A stretch of DNA of 64,000 nt from Psychromonas ingrahamii 37 (GCF_000015285.1 NC_008709.1:868001-932000); one strand, 5' to 3'; shown: positions 45,981-55,509, counted from the stretch's first letter. Numbers and translations: made by a program. Notes: a model not told the origin generated them from the sequence alone.

Positions 45981-46032
45981 ACTGATTTTAATTACTGATT
46001 TTAATTACTGATTTTAATTACTGATTTTAATT
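45981..46032. repeat. Four perfect 13-bp tandem repeats
   Basis: ACTGATTTTAATT is repeated four times without mismatch from 45981 to 46032. It lies in the untranslated leader about 145 bp upstream of the cydA start. Its length could vary between strains. Confidence 0.95.
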
Positions 46033-46177
46033 ATTAAAGTTATTGTTTTTTACCATTAAGTGATTTTGTTTTTTAGATCCTATTGCGTTTTATGAAGATC
46101 ATCTTTTTGGAGAAGTTGCCTCGCAAGAAATATTGCTGCAGAACAATAACAAATAATTATTTATTTAGGAGAAACGA

Positions 46178-47758
46178 ATGGATGACATAGTTGATTTATC
46201 GCGGTTACAATTTGCAATGACCGCCTTGTATCACTTTTTATTTGTACCGCTAACACTCGGCTTGGCGTGGTTATTGCTGATCATGGAATCGTTATATGTA
46301 ATGACCGGTAAGCAAGTTTACCAAGATATGACCAAGTTTTGGGGTAAACTATTTGGTATTAACTTCGCGCTTGGTGTAGCCACGGGTTTAACCATGGAGT
46401 TCCAGTTTGGTACTAACTGGTCTTATTATTCGCATTATGTTGGTGATGTATTTGGTGCACCCTTAGCTATTGAAGGCATGATGGCCTTCTTTTTAGAGTC
46501 CACCTTTGTGGGTTTATTCTTTTTCGGATGGGAGAGACTGAGTAAATTGCAGCATCTAGGGGCTACTTTTTTGGTGGCATTCGGTTCAAGTATGTCGGCG
46601 TTATGGATTTTAGTTGCCAATGCCTGGATGCAGAACCCGGTTGGTGCTGAGTTTAACTATACAACCATGCGCATGGAAATGACCAGTTTTGCTGATTTAG
46701 TTTTTAATCCGGTTGCACAAGTCAAATTTGTGCATACCGTGGCCTCTGGTTATGTCACAGGCGCCATGTTTGTATTGGCAATCAGCGCATATTATTTGCT
46801 GAAAGGGCGTGATCTTGCCTTTGCCAAACGTTCTTTTGCCATTGCTGCAGCTTTTGGTACCGCCGGTATTTTATCAACTATTGTATTAGGTGATGAAAGT
46901 GGTTATGAGGTAGGTGATGTGCAGCAAGTCAAACTCGCCGCGATTGAGTCCGAATGGGAAACCCATCCTGCTCCCGCGGCTTTCACGCTGTTTGGCATCC
47001 CTAATCAGGACGAGCAGCGTACCGACTATGCCATTAAAATTCCCTATGCTTTGGGTATTATTGCAACGCGTTCACTCGATGAGGAAGTCATTGGATTAAA
47101 AGAGTTAATGGTGGAACATGAAGCCCGTATTCGCAACGGAATGATTGCTTACGCCCATTTAACGGATCTGCGCAATGGTGATGAATCGGCTGAAAAAATA
47201 GCCGCCTTTGAAGCCGTGAAAATAGATTTAGGTTACGGACTATTGCTGAAAAGATATGCGCCAAATGTTGTTGATGCTACTGAAGAACAAATTCAGATGG
47301 CTGTTGATAACAGTATTCCCGGGGTCGCGCCGATTTTTTGGGCCTTTAGAATCATGGTCGGCTGTGGTTTGTTGATGTTATTTATCTTCTTATTTGCATT
47401 TTATCAATCAGCTCGTAGCCGGATAGGCAAAAATAAAACTTTCCTTAAAATTGTACTTTATAGTCTGCCGTTACCTTGGATAGCAATAGAGGCAGGATGG
47501 ATTGTTGCCGAGTATGGTCGTCAGCCCTGGGCGATTGCAGAAATATTGCCAACCCATATGAGTGTCTCAAGTATTTCAAGTGAACAACTGCTCTTTAGCA
47601 TTATTTCAATTGCCGCATTCTATACCGTATTAATAGCGGTTGAGATGTACTTAATGTTCCACTTTGCCCGGTTAGGGCCAAGTACCCTTAAAACAGGAAA
47701 ATATCATTTCGAGCAGTTAGCTGATCACACACAAACACAAAACAATAAACAGGGATAG
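46178..47758 (+). CDS. cydA: Cytochrome bd oxidase subunit I
   Basis: A 526-residue inner membrane protein that oxidises quinol and reduces oxygen to water with three hemes. The heme ligands His19 ([10 protein letters not shown]) and His186 ([10 protein letters not shown]) fall at the same numbers as in E. coli, and [20 protein letters not shown] and [20 protein letters not shown] are family hallmarks. The quinol-binding loop is of the long type, judging by total length. It is the first gene of cydABX-ybgE. ATG preceded by TAGGAGA. Confidence 0.97.
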   Translation: MDDIVDLSRLQFAMTALYHFLFVPLTLGLAWLLLIMESLYVMTGKQVYQDMTKFWGKLFGINFALGVATGLTMEFQFGTNWSYYSHYVGDVFGAPLAIEGMMAFFLESTFVGLFFFGWERLSKLQHLGATFLVAFGSSMSALWILVANAWMQNPVGAEFNYTTMRMEMTSFADLVFNPVAQVKFVHTVASGYVTGAMFVLAISAYYLLKGRDLAFAKRSFAIAAAFGTAGILSTIVLGDESGYEVGDVQQVKLAAIESEWETHPAPAAFTLFGIPNQDEQRTDYAIKIPYALGIIATRSLDEEVIGLKELMVEHEARIRNGMIAYAHLTDLRNGDESAEKIAAFEAVKIDLGYGLLLKRYAPNVVDATEEQIQMAVDNSIPGVAPIFWAFRIMVGCGLLMLFIFLFAFYQSARSRIGKNKTFLKIVLYSLPLPWIAIEAGWIVAEYGRQPWAIAEILPTHMSVSSISSEQLLFSIISIAAFYTVLIAVEMYLMFHFARLGPSTLKTGKYHFEQLADHTQTQNNKQG

Positions 47759-47767
47759 GAGATTCTT

Positions 47768-48907
47768 ATGTTTGATTACGAAACCTTAAAATTAATCTGG
47801 TGGTTATTGATAAGTGTTTTACTGATTGGTTTTGTTATTACCGATGGGTTTGATATGGGAGTGGGTGCACTGCTGCCTTTTATGGGTAAAACCGATCAGG
47901 AACGGCGGATTATGATCAATAGCATTGCGCCGCATTGGGAAGGAAATCAGGTCTGGTTAGTGCTGGCAGCCGGGGCTATCTTTGCTGCCTGGCCGACCGT
48001 TTACGCCACTGCATTTTCTGGTTTTTATGTAGCGATGATGCTGACCTTGTTTGCTTTGTTTTTCCGCCCGGTAGGCTTTGATTACCGCAATAAAATCAGC
48101 GATCCGCGTTGGAGAAGCAGTTGGGACTGGGGGATTTTCATCGGTAGCGCTGTGCCACCGATCATTTTTGGTGTCGCTTTTGGTAATTTGCTGCAAGGCG
48201 TGCCCTTTGTCTTTGATGAATACTTGCGTTCAACTTACCAGGGTAGTTTTTTTGACTTGTTAAACCCTTTTGCTTTGTTAACGGGAGTTTTCTCTTTAAC
48301 TTTATTTATTTTACAGGGCTCAACTTGGCTGCAAATGAAAACTGAAGGCGTTGTGCAGCAACGAGCACGTTTGCTTTCATTATATTGTGCGCCATTAGCC
48401 ATGCTGTTGTTTGCATTGGCGGGAGTTTGGGTCGCTTACGGTATTGATGGTTATGTGATCACCTCATTAATGGATTTAAACGGGCCGGCTAACCCGTTAC
48501 TAAAATCTGCTCAGTTGCAATCGGGTGCCTGGTTAGCTAACTATGACAAATATCCGCTTACTATGATTGCACCATTAGTAGGGTTGTCATTTCCAATATT
48601 AGTTTGGATTGCCAGTAAGTTTAATCGTAATGCTTTTGCTTTTTTCTTTAGCAGTGTTACCCAAGTGGGTGTATTAATGACTTTTGCCGTTAGTACATTC
48701 CCTTTTATTATGCCATCAAGCATTGAGCCCAATTTCAGTTTAACGGTTTGGGATGCAGTCTCAAGTGAGATGACGCTTAATATTATGACCATGGCGGCTG
48801 CTATTTTCTTGCCCATTATTTTACTTTATACCTGTTGGTGTTATTTCAAAATGTTTGGTCGAATTGGCAAAAAACATATGGAACAGAATAAAAATTCAGC
48901 ATATTAA
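47768..48907 (+). CDS. cydB: Cytochrome bd oxidase subunit II
   Basis: A 379-residue, eight-helix partner subunit. Recognisable segments are LIGFVITDGFDMGVGALLPF, SIAPHWEGNQVWLVLAAGAI, FFRPVGFDYRNK and the C-terminal TIMTMAAAIFLPIILLYTCW-like helix with WCYFKMFGR. Length matches E. coli CydB (379). It starts nine bases after the cydA stop. Confidence 0.97.
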   Translation: MFDYETLKLIWWLLISVLLIGFVITDGFDMGVGALLPFMGKTDQERRIMINSIAPHWEGNQVWLVLAAGAIFAAWPTVYATAFSGFYVAMMLTLFALFFRPVGFDYRNKISDPRWRSSWDWGIFIGSAVPPIIFGVAFGNLLQGVPFVFDEYLRSTYQGSFFDLLNPFALLTGVFSLTLFILQGSTWLQMKTEGVVQQRARLLSLYCAPLAMLLFALAGVWVAYGIDGYVITSLMDLNGPANPLLKSAQLQSGAWLANYDKYPLTMIAPLVGLSFPILVWIASKFNRNAFAFFFSSVTQVGVLMTFAVSTFPFIMPSSIEPNFSLTVWDAVSSEMTLNIMTMAAAIFLPIILLYTCWCYFKMFGRIGKKHMEQNKNSAY

Positions 48908-48929
48908 TAATTTATAATAAGGGAATTTT

Positions 48930-49058
48930 ATGTGGTATTTAGCGTGGATGTTAGGGGTTTTGTTGGCTTGCTCATTAGGTATTATTAATGCCCTGTGGTA
49001 CGAGCAAGTTGAAGCAAACGAGAATGCGGAGGGTATTGATGAAGATCAGCACTCTTAA
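48930..49058 (+). CDS. cydX: Cytochrome bd small subunit CydX
   Basis: A 42-residue single-helix protein starting MWYLAWMLGVLLACSLGIIN and ending in an acidic tail (EGIDEDQHS). CydX stabilises the heme centre of cytochrome bd and is normally encoded directly after cydB, as here (22 bp gap). The conserved W-Y-x-x-W-x-L-G start and the NALWYE end of the helix match the family. AAGGGAA precedes the ATG. The start of the broken ybgE lies inside its last codons. Confidence 0.92.
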   Translation: MWYLAWMLGVLLACSLGIINALWYEQVEANENAEGIDEDQHS

Positions 49059-49329
49059 ATGTTTATATCGATATATTGCAGTGTCTATTTAAGTTTTTAA
49101 TAACGCGGGTTGTTTCACTGTTGCTCGCGTTATTTTTAAGTGGGTTACTGCTTATATATTTTAATCATCTAGCCGCAAGTTCAGCTCAATGGGTTTATGG
49201 TTACGGATTCAGGCATTAAGTGCAGCGTTTATCCCTGGAGTAGGTTTTATCTTTATTATCGGCTGTGAAAAATACTTTTTCCTGAGGAATATTGGTGATT
49301 TTCATATTCAATCGCATAGTGTGATTTAA
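49039..49329 (+). pseudogene. ybgE: Frameshifted ybgE (cyd operon protein)
   Basis: The position after cydX belongs to ybgE in related bacteria. An ATG at 49039, after a strong GGAGGG site inside cydX, begins MKISTLKCLYRYIAVSI and then stops. The reading continues in another frame as FLITRVVSLLLALFLSGLLL ... WVYGYGFR, hits a stop, and resumes in a third frame as ALSAAFIPGVGFIFIIGC. The total span is 291 bp, exactly 97 codons, the E. coli YbgE length, and GFR followed by a hydrophobic helix fits YbgE. At least two single-base shifts are needed, so it is probably inactive. Confidence 0.75.
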
Positions 49330-49342
49330 CAATCCTAAAAGC

Positions 49343-49372
49343 AAAAGAGGCAATTACTGCCTCTTTTTTTTT
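49343..49372 (+). terminator. Terminator between the cyd and tol operons
   Basis: AAAAGAGGCA (49343-49352) and TGCCTCTTTT (49358-49367) pair perfectly around a five-base loop, followed by a T run to 49372. Confidence 0.92.
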
Positions 49373-49461
49373 GATTGACTAAAATATCTGACATTATTCG
49401 ACAAAATATGGTATTTATAGTAGTTTTAGCTTTTATTATTTTTTGGAAAAACTGTGTATTC

Positions 49462-49860
49462 ATGTCAACTTTAGCCGTACGAATTTATTATGAAGACACC
49501 GATGCCGGTGGTGTTGTTTATTACGCAAATTATCTGAAATTTTTTGAGCGCGGGCGTACTGAATTTTTACGTGAGCTTGACATCCAACAAGACACATTAT
49601 TGGATAAAAATATTGCATTTGTAGTGCGTAAAGTGGAGATGGATTGTCTTAAACCTGCCCGTTTTAATGCGTTACTGAGCGTGAAAACACAAATAACCGG
49701 TCACAAAAAAGCTAGCTTAATATTTCAACAAGAAGTTTTTCATGAAAACGGGGAACTTCTATGCCAAGCTAGCACTCTAATCGCCTGTGTTAATTTACAG
49801 AAAATGAAACCCGCAGCTATTCCGGCTGAAATTATTGAGGTAATCGCCAGTGCATGCTGA
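49462..49860 (+). CDS. ybgC: Tol-Pal acyl-CoA thioesterase YbgC
   Basis: A 132-residue hot-dog fold thioesterase from the ATG at 49462 ([20 protein letters not shown]). The catalytic aspartate lies in [23 protein letters not shown], the diagnostic 4-hydroxybenzoyl-CoA thioesterase pattern. The open frame extends upstream to a TTG at 49375, but that adds a hydrophobic stretch not found in the family. First gene of the conserved ybgC-tolQRAB-pal-cpoB order; its end overlaps tolQ by 11 bp. Confidence 0.93.
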   Translation: MSTLAVRIYYEDTDAGGVVYYANYLKFFERGRTEFLRELDIQQDTLLDKNIAFVVRKVEMDCLKPARFNALLSVKTQITGHKKASLIFQQEVFHENGELLCQASTLIACVNLQKMKPAAIPAEIIEVIASAC

Positions 49861-50533
49861 TATGTCTTTTTTAGGTCTGTTTTTACAAGCTAGTTGGCTT
49901 GTGAAATTTGTATTAATTCTTTTGCTTGGAATGTCCATTTATTCCTGGACATTGATTTTCTCCCGAACAAAAAATCTTAAATCGTCAGAAAAAGCACTGA
50001 AACTTTTTGAAGAGCGTTTCTGGTCGGGTCATGATTTAAGCCGTTTATACAAAGAATCGGCTGCCCGTAGTGAGCGAATTACAGGTGGTGAAAAAATATT
50101 TCATGGCGGTTTTAAGGAGTTTTCACGTTTACATCGGATTCCAGGGCGCACTGTCGACAGTACGACTGAAGGTGCTCATCGTATTATGCGTGTTACTTTA
50201 TCAAGGGAAATTGATGAGTTAGAAACGGGTCTTCCTGTTTTAGCGACAATAGGCTCTATTAGTCCCTATATTGGATTATTTGGTACAGTATGGGGGATTA
50301 TGAACTCCTTTATTGCATTAGGAGAAGTGCAGCAAGCCACTTTGACTATGGTCGCCCCGGGTATTGCTGAAGCGTTAATCGCCACTGCGATGGGGTTATT
50401 TGCAGCGATTCCTGCTGTTATGGCATATAATCGTTTTTCGACACAAGTGGGTAAATTAGAAACGGCATATATTAACTTAATGGAAGAATTCACCTCCATT
50501 TTACACCGTCAGTCAACGACTGAAAGTGACTAG
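49850..50533 (+). CDS. tolQ: Tol-Pal proton channel subunit TolQ
   Basis: A 227-residue inner membrane protein of the TolQ/ExbB family that converts proton motive force into movement of TolA. Three helices are visible: [20 protein letters not shown], then [20 protein letters not shown] and [20 protein letters not shown]. The GTG at 49850 follows GAGG and gives the family length (E. coli 230); a downstream ATG at 49862 lacks a binding site. It overlaps the ybgC stop. Confidence 0.94.
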   Translation: MHADMSFLGLFLQASWLVKFVLILLLGMSIYSWTLIFSRTKNLKSSEKALKLFEERFWSGHDLSRLYKESAARSERITGGEKIFHGGFKEFSRLHRIPGRTVDSTTEGAHRIMRVTLSREIDELETGLPVLATIGSISPYIGLFGTVWGIMNSFIALGEVQQATLTMVAPGIAEALIATAMGLFAAIPAVMAYNRFSTQVGKLETAYINLMEEFTSILHRQSTTESD

Positions 50534-50541
50534 GGAAGGTT

Positions 50542-50979
50542 ATGCAACAATATTCATATCGAAGCCCCAAAAGACGCCGCGTTATTGCTGAAATTAATGT
50601 CGTTCCTTATATCGACGTTATGTTGGTTTTATTAATTATTTTTATGGTAACCGCTCCCCTTGTGACACAGGGAGTTAAAGTTGATTTGCCGCAAGCTGCC
50701 GCAGAAACCCTGGCGGAAGACAGTAAACCGCCAATGATCGCTTCCATCGATAAACAGGGTCGCTATTATTTAAGTGTTGGTGAGAGTATTGAGTCGCCGA
50801 TTGATGGGCAGCAGATGACGGCTTTAGTTCGCGCACAATTAGCGATCGATCCCAATGCTCAATTTGTGGTTAAAGGTGATGGGGATGTTAACTATAAAAG
50901 CGTTATAGACTTAATGGTTTTGTTGCAATCTGCTGGTGTGCCTTCCATTGGACTAATGACTGAGCCAGAAGAAGAATGA
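50542..50979 (+). CDS. tolR: Tol-Pal subunit TolR
   Basis: A 145-residue ExbD/TolR protein with one membrane helix containing the proton-relay aspartate (NVVPYIDVMLVLLIIFMVTA) and a periplasmic peptidoglycan-binding domain ending GVPSIGLMTEP. It works with TolQ to energise TolA. The TGA stop overlaps the tolA ATG (ATGA). Confidence 0.95.
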   Translation: MQQYSYRSPKRRRVIAEINVVPYIDVMLVLLIIFMVTAPLVTQGVKVDLPQAAAETLAEDSKPPMIASIDKQGRYYLSVGESIESPIDGQQMTALVRAQLAIDPNAQFVVKGDGDVNYKSVIDLMVLLQSAGVPSIGLMTEPEEE

Positions 50980-51890
50980 AAAATAGATCAACATTAATTG
51001 CGTTTATTGGCGCACTTTTGATGCATATTATTGTTGGCACTCTGTTGCTTTTGAATGTGAATTTTTCCAACCCTAAAATAAAACCTAAAAATGAAGTACC
51101 TATTATCAATGCCACCGTTGTTGACCAAAAATTGCTTGATAATTTGGCTCAGCGTCAAAGTGAAAAAAAACAAGCTGAAAGAAAGAAAGTAGAGCAAGAA
51201 AAACAGCGTATTGAACAAGAGAAGAAAAAAGCAGCCGAACGGGTTGCTGCAGAAAAAAAACAAGCCGCAGAAAAGTTAAAAGCTAAACAGGATGCAGAAA
51301 AAGCTAAAAAAGTAGCCGCTGAAAAAGCGGCTGCTGAAAAAGTAGCTGCTGAAAAAGTAGCTGCTGAAAAAGTAGCTGCTGAAAAAGTAGCTGCTGAAAA
51401 AGCGGCTGCAGAAAAAGCGGCTGCAGAAAAAGCGGCTGCAGAAAAAGCGGCTGCAGAAAAAGCGGCTGCAGAAAAAGCGGCCGCTGAAAAAGCGGCTGCA
51501 GCGGCTAAAGTTAAGGCCGAACAAGAAAAGGAACGTTTACGTCGAGCTGAACTTGATAAGCAGATGGACGCGCAATTTGAAGATACCTTTTCAAATGCCC
51601 AGAGCTCTCGACAATTATCCGAAATTGCCCGCTACACAGCGCTTATCCAAGATAAGATAGGACGAAACTGGCAAATTGAGCCCAGTATGAAAGGTAAAAG
51701 CTGCACCTTGAGCATTCGTTTAGCCGCAGATGGGTTAGTGATTAGCGCAAAGCGGAGCAGTGGTGATATTCAACTTTGTGAATCAGCTAAGCGTGCTGCG
51801 TTAAAAGCAAACACATTACCTATACCTAAAGATCCGGATATTTCAGCAAAATTCCGTGATTTTGATCTTAATTTAAAACCTGAATTTTAA
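50976..51890 (+). CDS. tolA: Tol-Pal protein TolA
   Basis: A 304-residue protein spanning the periplasm: an N-terminal helix (about 9-28), a long Lys/Glu/Ala coiled-coil (about 55-200) and a C-terminal globular domain (about 215-304, with [13 protein letters not shown] and [14 protein letters not shown]). The coiled-coil contains 12 uninterrupted pentapeptides of the form xAAEK. It couples TolQR in the inner membrane to TolB and Pal. It is shorter than E. coli TolA (421) in the helical part. Confidence 0.94.
   Translation: MKNRSTLIAFIGALLMHIIVGTLLLLNVNFSNPKIKPKNEVPIINATVVDQKLLDNLAQRQSEKKQAERKKVEQEKQRIEQEKKKAAERVAAEKKQAAEKLKAKQDAEKAKKVAAEKAAAEKVAAEKVAAEKVAAEKVAAEKAAAEKAAAEKAAAEKAAAEKAAAEKAAAEKAAAAAKVKAEQEKERLRRAELDKQMDAQFEDTFSNAQSSRQLSEIARYTALIQDKIGRNWQIEPSMKGKSCTLSIRLAADGLVISAKRSSGDIQLCESAKRAALKANTLPIPKDPDISAKFRDFDLNLKPEF
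51311..51500 (+). repeat. 15-bp coding tandem repeat in tolA
   Basis: Twelve 15-bp units encode xAAEK. One block uses GTAGCTGCTGAAAAA and the other GCGGCTGCAGAAAAA, each internally identical, which points to recent expansion by slippage rather than selection on codons. Changes in copy number would keep the frame. Confidence 0.92.
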
Positions 51891-51904
51891 GGAAACCAAG
51901 CCAT

Positions 51905-53218
51905 ATGCTGTTACGTTTATTTTTATCAATTTCAATGATTATATTGTCGTCTCAGGCTTCTGCCCGCTTAGAAATTTTAATTACCGAAGGGGTTAATACT
52001 GCTAGGCCGATCGCTGTTATTCCATTTAAGTGGTTAGGTGATGGCGAAAAACCGGGAAATTTTTCAGAGATTATCGCTGCAGATTTACAACGTAGTGGTC
52101 AATTTAGTCCCCTTCCTATTGAGCAAATGCCTAATACTCCGTCAAAGAGTCTCGGCCTTGATTATGCCCTGTGGCATAAAATGGGGATTGAAGCTTTATT
52201 GATGGGGGAAGTCTCACCTTCACCGGAAGCCGGGAAATATATTGTTACCTATGAATTGGTAGACGTTGTGGCGGGAAATGCAAATATTGCTGACTACAGT
52301 CCTATTTTAGAAAGTCGCCGTGGCACCGTAAATAAAACTCAATTACGTCGCTTTGCACATCGTATTAGTGATGTTGCCTATGAAAAATTAACGGGTGAAA
52401 AAGGCGTATTTTTAACCCGGATTGCCTATATTGCAGTGGATCGCAAAAGTGACTATCCCTACCAATTACGTATTTCTGATTATGACGGTTATAACGAAAA
52501 ATTAATACTGCGTTCAAAACAGCCTATTATGTCACCAACATGGTCTCCGGATGGAAGAAAATTGGCCTATGTTAGCTTTGAGCACCGCCGTTCAGAAGTC
52601 TATATACAAGATTTATATAGCCAAAAACGTGAGTTAATGACCTCTTTTCCAAAAATAAATGGCTCACCCAGTTGGTCCCCAGACGGTAAATCTTTGGCAA
52701 TAGTATTATCAAAAGACGGGCAGCCCGAGATCTACACCTTAGAAATACAAAGCAAAGCGTTACGTAGAATCACTAATAATCGCGCTATAGATACCGAACC
52801 TAATTGGTCGCCAGACGGCAATAGTTTAACTTTTACTTCTACTCGCGGTGGAGGGCCTCAAATTTATCAAGTTGATCTTCAATCGAAAGTGACAAAACGG
52901 CTTACCTGGGAAGGTGATCTTAATTTAGGTGGTGCAATTACCCCCGATGGTGCTAATCTAGTGCTCGTTAGCCGCCTTGATGGTAATTATAAAATAGCCG
53001 CACAAGATCTGGCCTCTGGCGAACTAAGAACCTTGACCAAAACACATTTAGACGAGTCACCAAGCGTTGCGCCGAATGGCAGTATGATAATTTACAGTAC
53101 TGTTTATAAAGGTAGTCAAGGTCTGGCGTTAGTCTCTATGGACGGTCGTTTTAAAGCGAATATTCCTGCACAAAGTGGCGAGGTTAAATCGCCTGCGTGG
53201 TCTCCATTTTTAAAGTAA
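51905..53218 (+). CDS. tolB: Tol-Pal translocation protein TolB
   Basis: A 437-residue periplasmic protein with a signal peptide (ending SSQASA), an N-terminal alpha/beta domain (about 25-165) and a six-blade beta-propeller marked by repeated [28 protein letters not shown] and [14 protein letters not shown] motifs. It links TolA with Pal and the outer membrane porins. E. coli TolB is 430 residues. Preceded by AAGGAAA. Confidence 0.95.
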   Translation: MLLRLFLSISMIILSSQASARLEILITEGVNTARPIAVIPFKWLGDGEKPGNFSEIIAADLQRSGQFSPLPIEQMPNTPSKSLGLDYALWHKMGIEALLMGEVSPSPEAGKYIVTYELVDVVAGNANIADYSPILESRRGTVNKTQLRRFAHRISDVAYEKLTGEKGVFLTRIAYIAVDRKSDYPYQLRISDYDGYNEKLILRSKQPIMSPTWSPDGRKLAYVSFEHRRSEVYIQDLYSQKRELMTSFPKINGSPSWSPDGKSLAIVLSKDGQPEIYTLEIQSKALRRITNNRAIDTEPNWSPDGNSLTFTSTRGGGPQIYQVDLQSKVTKRLTWEGDLNLGGAITPDGANLVLVSRLDGNYKIAAQDLASGELRTLTKTHLDESPSVAPNGSMIIYSTVYKGSQGLALVSMDGRFKANIPAQSGEVKSPAWSPFLK

Positions 53219-53246
53219 GTTAATTAACAACTAAAAAGGGAAAAAT

Positions 53247-53834
53247 ATGAAACTAAGTATGATTTCAAAAAGTTTATTAATTGCACTGCCACTGTTAGCT
53301 TTGAGTGCTTGTAGTTCAAAGAGTTATAACGATTCAGCGGCGATGGAAGCTAATAAAGCGGCAATGGAACAAGCGGCGATGGACAAAGCTGCGATGGAAC
53401 TAGCTGCGATGGAACGAGCTGCGGAAGAGAATAAAATTGAAACAGATGGGCTTCAAGTGGTAGAGCTAACTGAAGAAGAGTTAATGGCTCAGCAGTATTC
53501 AGATGCCATCTTGCAAAAAACCATTCAGTTTGATTTTGATACCTCTATGATAAAACCAGAGTTTACTTCTATTTTGGATGCGCATGCTAAATTCTTAGTC
53601 AACAATCCTTCGAAAAAAGTGACGATTGAAGGGCATACCGATGAAAAAGGGACGCCTGGTTACAATATCGCCTTAAGTGAACGTCGAGCAATGTCAGTTT
53701 CTGTTTATCTGGAAAATATGGGTGTTTTACCAGATCAAATTAGCGTTGTAAGCTACGGTGAAGAAAAACCGCTTAACTTTGGACATTCTGAAGCTTCTTG
53801 GGCAGATAACCGCCGCGCAGAACTGGTTTATTAA
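53247..53834 (+). CDS. pal: Peptidoglycan-associated lipoprotein Pal
   Basis: A 195-residue outer membrane lipoprotein with lipobox LSAC (Cys22) and a C-terminal OmpA-like domain (about 85-195: IQFDFDTSMI, IEGHTDEKGTPGYNIALSER, VSYGEEKP, NRRAELVY). It binds peptidoglycan and TolB. The linker after the lipobox carries an unusual run of AxxAAM repeats (about residues 32-62) that makes it longer than E. coli Pal (173). Confidence 0.95.
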   Translation: MKLSMISKSLLIALPLLALSACSSKSYNDSAAMEANKAAMEQAAMDKAAMELAAMERAAEENKIETDGLQVVELTEEELMAQQYSDAILQKTIQFDFDTSMIKPEFTSILDAHAKFLVNNPSKKVTIEGHTDEKGTPGYNIALSERRAMSVSVYLENMGVLPDQISVVSYGEEKPLNFGHSEASWADNRRAELVY

Positions 53835-53840
53835 TAATAA

Positions 53841-54608
53841 ATGAAAAAAAATAATCTTCAAATGGCTATTATTCTGGCCACTTTTTTTTCAAGCTCCACT
53901 TTTGCTACTGCACCCGTCAGTGACGTAACTGGCTCTGCGAGTGGCGTAACTGGGTCTGTCAGTGTCGTAACAGCCGCAGAAGGAGTGAGTGTTGAAAAAC
54001 AATTAGAAAAGTTTGCTCGTCTATTGGAATCACGTAATAGAATGCAAATCATCATGCAAAACCAATTGACTCAACTATCTAAAGAGTTGAGAGAAATTAA
54101 GGGGGGCATGGAGCTGTTTGAGCATAAAATCAGTGAGATTGAAAATCGCCAACGTAATCTATACCAACTGGTTGACCAGCCTAAGGCCGTCTCAACCCCT
54201 ACTACTGCTAATAGCACTGCAACCGCAAGTTCTGCAGGTGAACAATTGGCCTATCAAGCTGCTGTGGATTTGGTTTTAGTTAATAAGGATTATGATCAGG
54301 CAATTACTGCTTTTGAGGCATTTGTTATTGATTATCCGGAATCCGAATATATCGCAAATTCTCATTATTGGTTGGGGCTAGTATTATATCAGCAGAAAAA
54401 ACGTAAAGAAGCGCGCGTCGCTTTCCTGACGGTGAGTGAAAAGTTTCCCGAGTCGGTTAAACGTGCGGATTCTTTATTTAAAATAGGTATTATTGATGAA
54501 TATTTGGGAGAATTAGCTTCGGCAAAAGAGTTTTATCAAAAAGTGTTAAAAGAATACCCAAATTCATCGGCCGCAGGGCTCGCACAAAAACAATTAAATG
54601 CTTTATAA
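53841..54608 (+). CDS. cpoB: Cell division coordinator CpoB (YbgF)
   Basis: A 255-residue periplasmic protein: signal peptide (MKKNNLQMAIILATFFSSST), an N-terminal coiled-coil trimerisation region (about 50-110), a linker rich in Thr/Ala/Ser and three TPR-like repeats (about 130-255: AITAFEAFVIDYPESEYIAN, VAFLTVSEKFPESVKRADSL, EFYQKVLKEYPNSSAAGLAQ). It coordinates Tol-Pal with septal peptidoglycan synthesis in E. coli. Seven bases after pal; last gene of the operon. Confidence 0.92.
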   Translation: MKKNNLQMAIILATFFSSSTFATAPVSDVTGSASGVTGSVSVVTAAEGVSVEKQLEKFARLLESRNRMQIIMQNQLTQLSKELREIKGGMELFEHKISEIENRQRNLYQLVDQPKAVSTPTTANSTATASSAGEQLAYQAAVDLVLVNKDYDQAITAFEAFVIDYPESEYIANSHYWLGLVLYQQKKRKEARVAFLTVSEKFPESVKRADSLFKIGIIDEYLGELASAKEFYQKVLKEYPNSSAAGLAQKQLNAL

Positions 54609-54631
54609 ATACGATTAGGATTTAATCATAT

Positions 54632-54666
54632 AACAAGTTGCAATCCCCGTTGTTTTGCAATTTGTT
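54632..54666 (+). terminator. Probable terminator of the tol-pal operon
   Basis: AACAAGTTGCAA (54632-54643) pairs with TTGCAATTTGTT (54655-54666) over 12 positions with one G-T pair. There is no long T run beyond it. Confidence 0.6.
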
Positions 54667-54702
54667 TACTTTGTCGGCAAACAGAAAAAAAACAAGCGTT
54701 TT

Positions 54703-54731
54703 TTGTTGCGATATTCATAATATTGTATAGT
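54703..54731 (+). promoter_or_regulatory. Promoter of the tRNA-Lys cluster
   Basis: TTGTTG (54703-54708), a 17-bp spacer and TATAGT (54726-54731), followed by a GC-rich CGCCGC discriminator typical of stable RNA promoters. It lies about 180 bp upstream of the first mature tRNA, leaving a long leader that itself resembles a decayed tRNA. Confidence 0.7.
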
Positions 54732-54814
54732 ATACGCCGCAGTTGAGAGCAAGATGTGATTTACTTCATGTTTCTATTTTCTTAAACTATAGCGGAAATT
54801 TTTACTTATCTGCT

Positions 54815-54890
54815 GGCTTGACTAAGTTGATTAAAATATTAATTTTAATCCTATTTAGTTGACAATAGTCGAAGTGAGACCTTCGGTTAA
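54815..54890 (+). other. tRNA-Lys-like leader sequence (decayed copy)
   Basis: The stretch contains AAGTTGATT, TTTTAATCC, TTTAGTTGAC and a GTCGAAGTGAGACCTTCGG hairpin in the same order as the D arm, anticodon loop, variable region and T arm of the neighbouring tRNA-Lys genes. Similarity is weak and was judged by eye. Confidence 0.4.
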
Positions 54891-54913
54891 TAAGTAATAC
54901 TAAAAAACTATTA

Positions 54914-54989
54914 GGGCCGTTAGCTCAGTTGGTAGAGCAGTGGACTTTTAATCCGTTTGTCGAAGGTTCAAATCCTTCACGGCCCACCA
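54914..54989 (+). tRNA. tRNA-Lys (anticodon UUU), copy 1
   Basis: A 76-base tRNA with encoded CCA. Acceptor stem GGGCCGT pairs with ACGGCCC; the D arm is GCTCAGTTGGTAGAGC; the anticodon loop CTTTTAA gives anticodon TTT; the T arm is GAAGGTTCAAATCCTTC. It decodes AAA and AAG. All five copies in the cluster are identical. Confidence 0.98.
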
Positions 54990-54997
54990 AGTTTTTA

Positions 54998-55062
54998 GAC
55001 AGTAAGCTCTGAATTTTATTCGGGGTATCAGTTAAGATTTTTAATATAGATTCGCTGATAAG
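54998..55062 (+). other. tRNA-like spacer segment (decayed)
   Basis: This spacer piece begins GACAGTAAGCTC and contains TTTTTAATATAG before CGCTGATAAG, in the order of tRNA-Lys features but heavily altered. It is the least tRNA-like of the spacers. Confidence 0.3.
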
Positions 55063-55082
55063 TAAGACCAAAAAAACATTAA

Positions 55083-55135
55083 GACCTTCAGCTTAGTTTA
55101 TTGATATAGTGCTTTAATACTCTTTGTTTGATAAG
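55083..55135 (+). pseudogene. Decayed tRNA-Lys copy
   Basis: GACCTTCAGCTTAGTT, then a region ending AGTGCTTTAATACTCTTTGT, follows the order acceptor, D arm, AGTGG anticodon stem, TTTAAT loop and variable region of the intact copies. No T arm or CCA remains. Confidence 0.5.
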
Positions 55136-55153
55136 TAACCCTAAAAAATATTT

Positions 55154-55229
55154 GGGCCGTTAGCTCAGTTGGTAGAGCAGTGGACTTTTAATCCGTTTGT
55201 CGAAGGTTCAAATCCTTCACGGCCCACCA
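55154..55229 (+). tRNA. tRNA-Lys (anticodon UUU), copy 2
   Basis: Identical over all 76 bases to copy 1, including the encoded CCA. Its start is 240 bp after the start of copy 1. Confidence 0.98.
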
Positions 55230-55237
55230 AATTTTTA

Positions 55238-55291
55238 GACAGTCAGCTCAGTTGATCGGAATGTAATTTTTAATTCTCTTTAGTTGATAAG
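55238..55291 (+). pseudogene. tRNA-Lys-like spacer after copy 2
   Basis: GACAGTCAGCTCAGTTGATC, then TTTTTAATTCTCTTTAGTTG, aligns with the acceptor, D arm, anticodon loop and variable region of the adjacent tRNA. It is almost the same as the spacer at 55594-55647. Confidence 0.55.
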
Positions 55292-55324
55292 TAAGACCAA
55301 ATAAGTAACAACAGAAAAATATTT

Positions 55325-55400
55325 GGGCCGTTAGCTCAGTTGGTAGAGCAGTGGACTTTTAATCCGTTTGTCGAAGGTTCAAATCCTTCACGGCCCACCA
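55325..55400 (+). tRNA. tRNA-Lys (anticodon UUU), copy 3
   Basis: Identical to copy 1 over 76 bases with encoded CCA; 171 bp after the start of copy 2. Confidence 0.98.
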
Positions 55401-55408
55401 AATTTTTA

Positions 55409-55490
55409 GACCGTCAGCTCAGTTGGTTGAAATGTGAATTTTAATCCTCTTTAGTTGATAAGAGTCGAAGTGAAACCTTCGATTAATAAG
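55409..55490 (+). pseudogene. tRNA-Lys-like spacer after copy 3, best preserved
   Basis: GACCGTCAGCTCAGTTGGTT matches the acceptor and D arm of the neighbouring tRNA closely, and AATTTTAATCC matches the anticodon loop. About 32 of the first 40 aligned positions agree by hand. A GTCGAAGTGAAACCTTCGA hairpin remains where the T arm should be. The D arm no longer closes and there is no CCA. Confidence 0.65.
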
Positions 55491-55509
55491 TATAAGAAGA
55501 AGTATATTT

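Noticed and set aside
51276-51524. Minus-strand frame of SRFF-type repeats inside tolA
   Set aside because: Mirror of the tolA 15-bp coding repeats, no independent signals.
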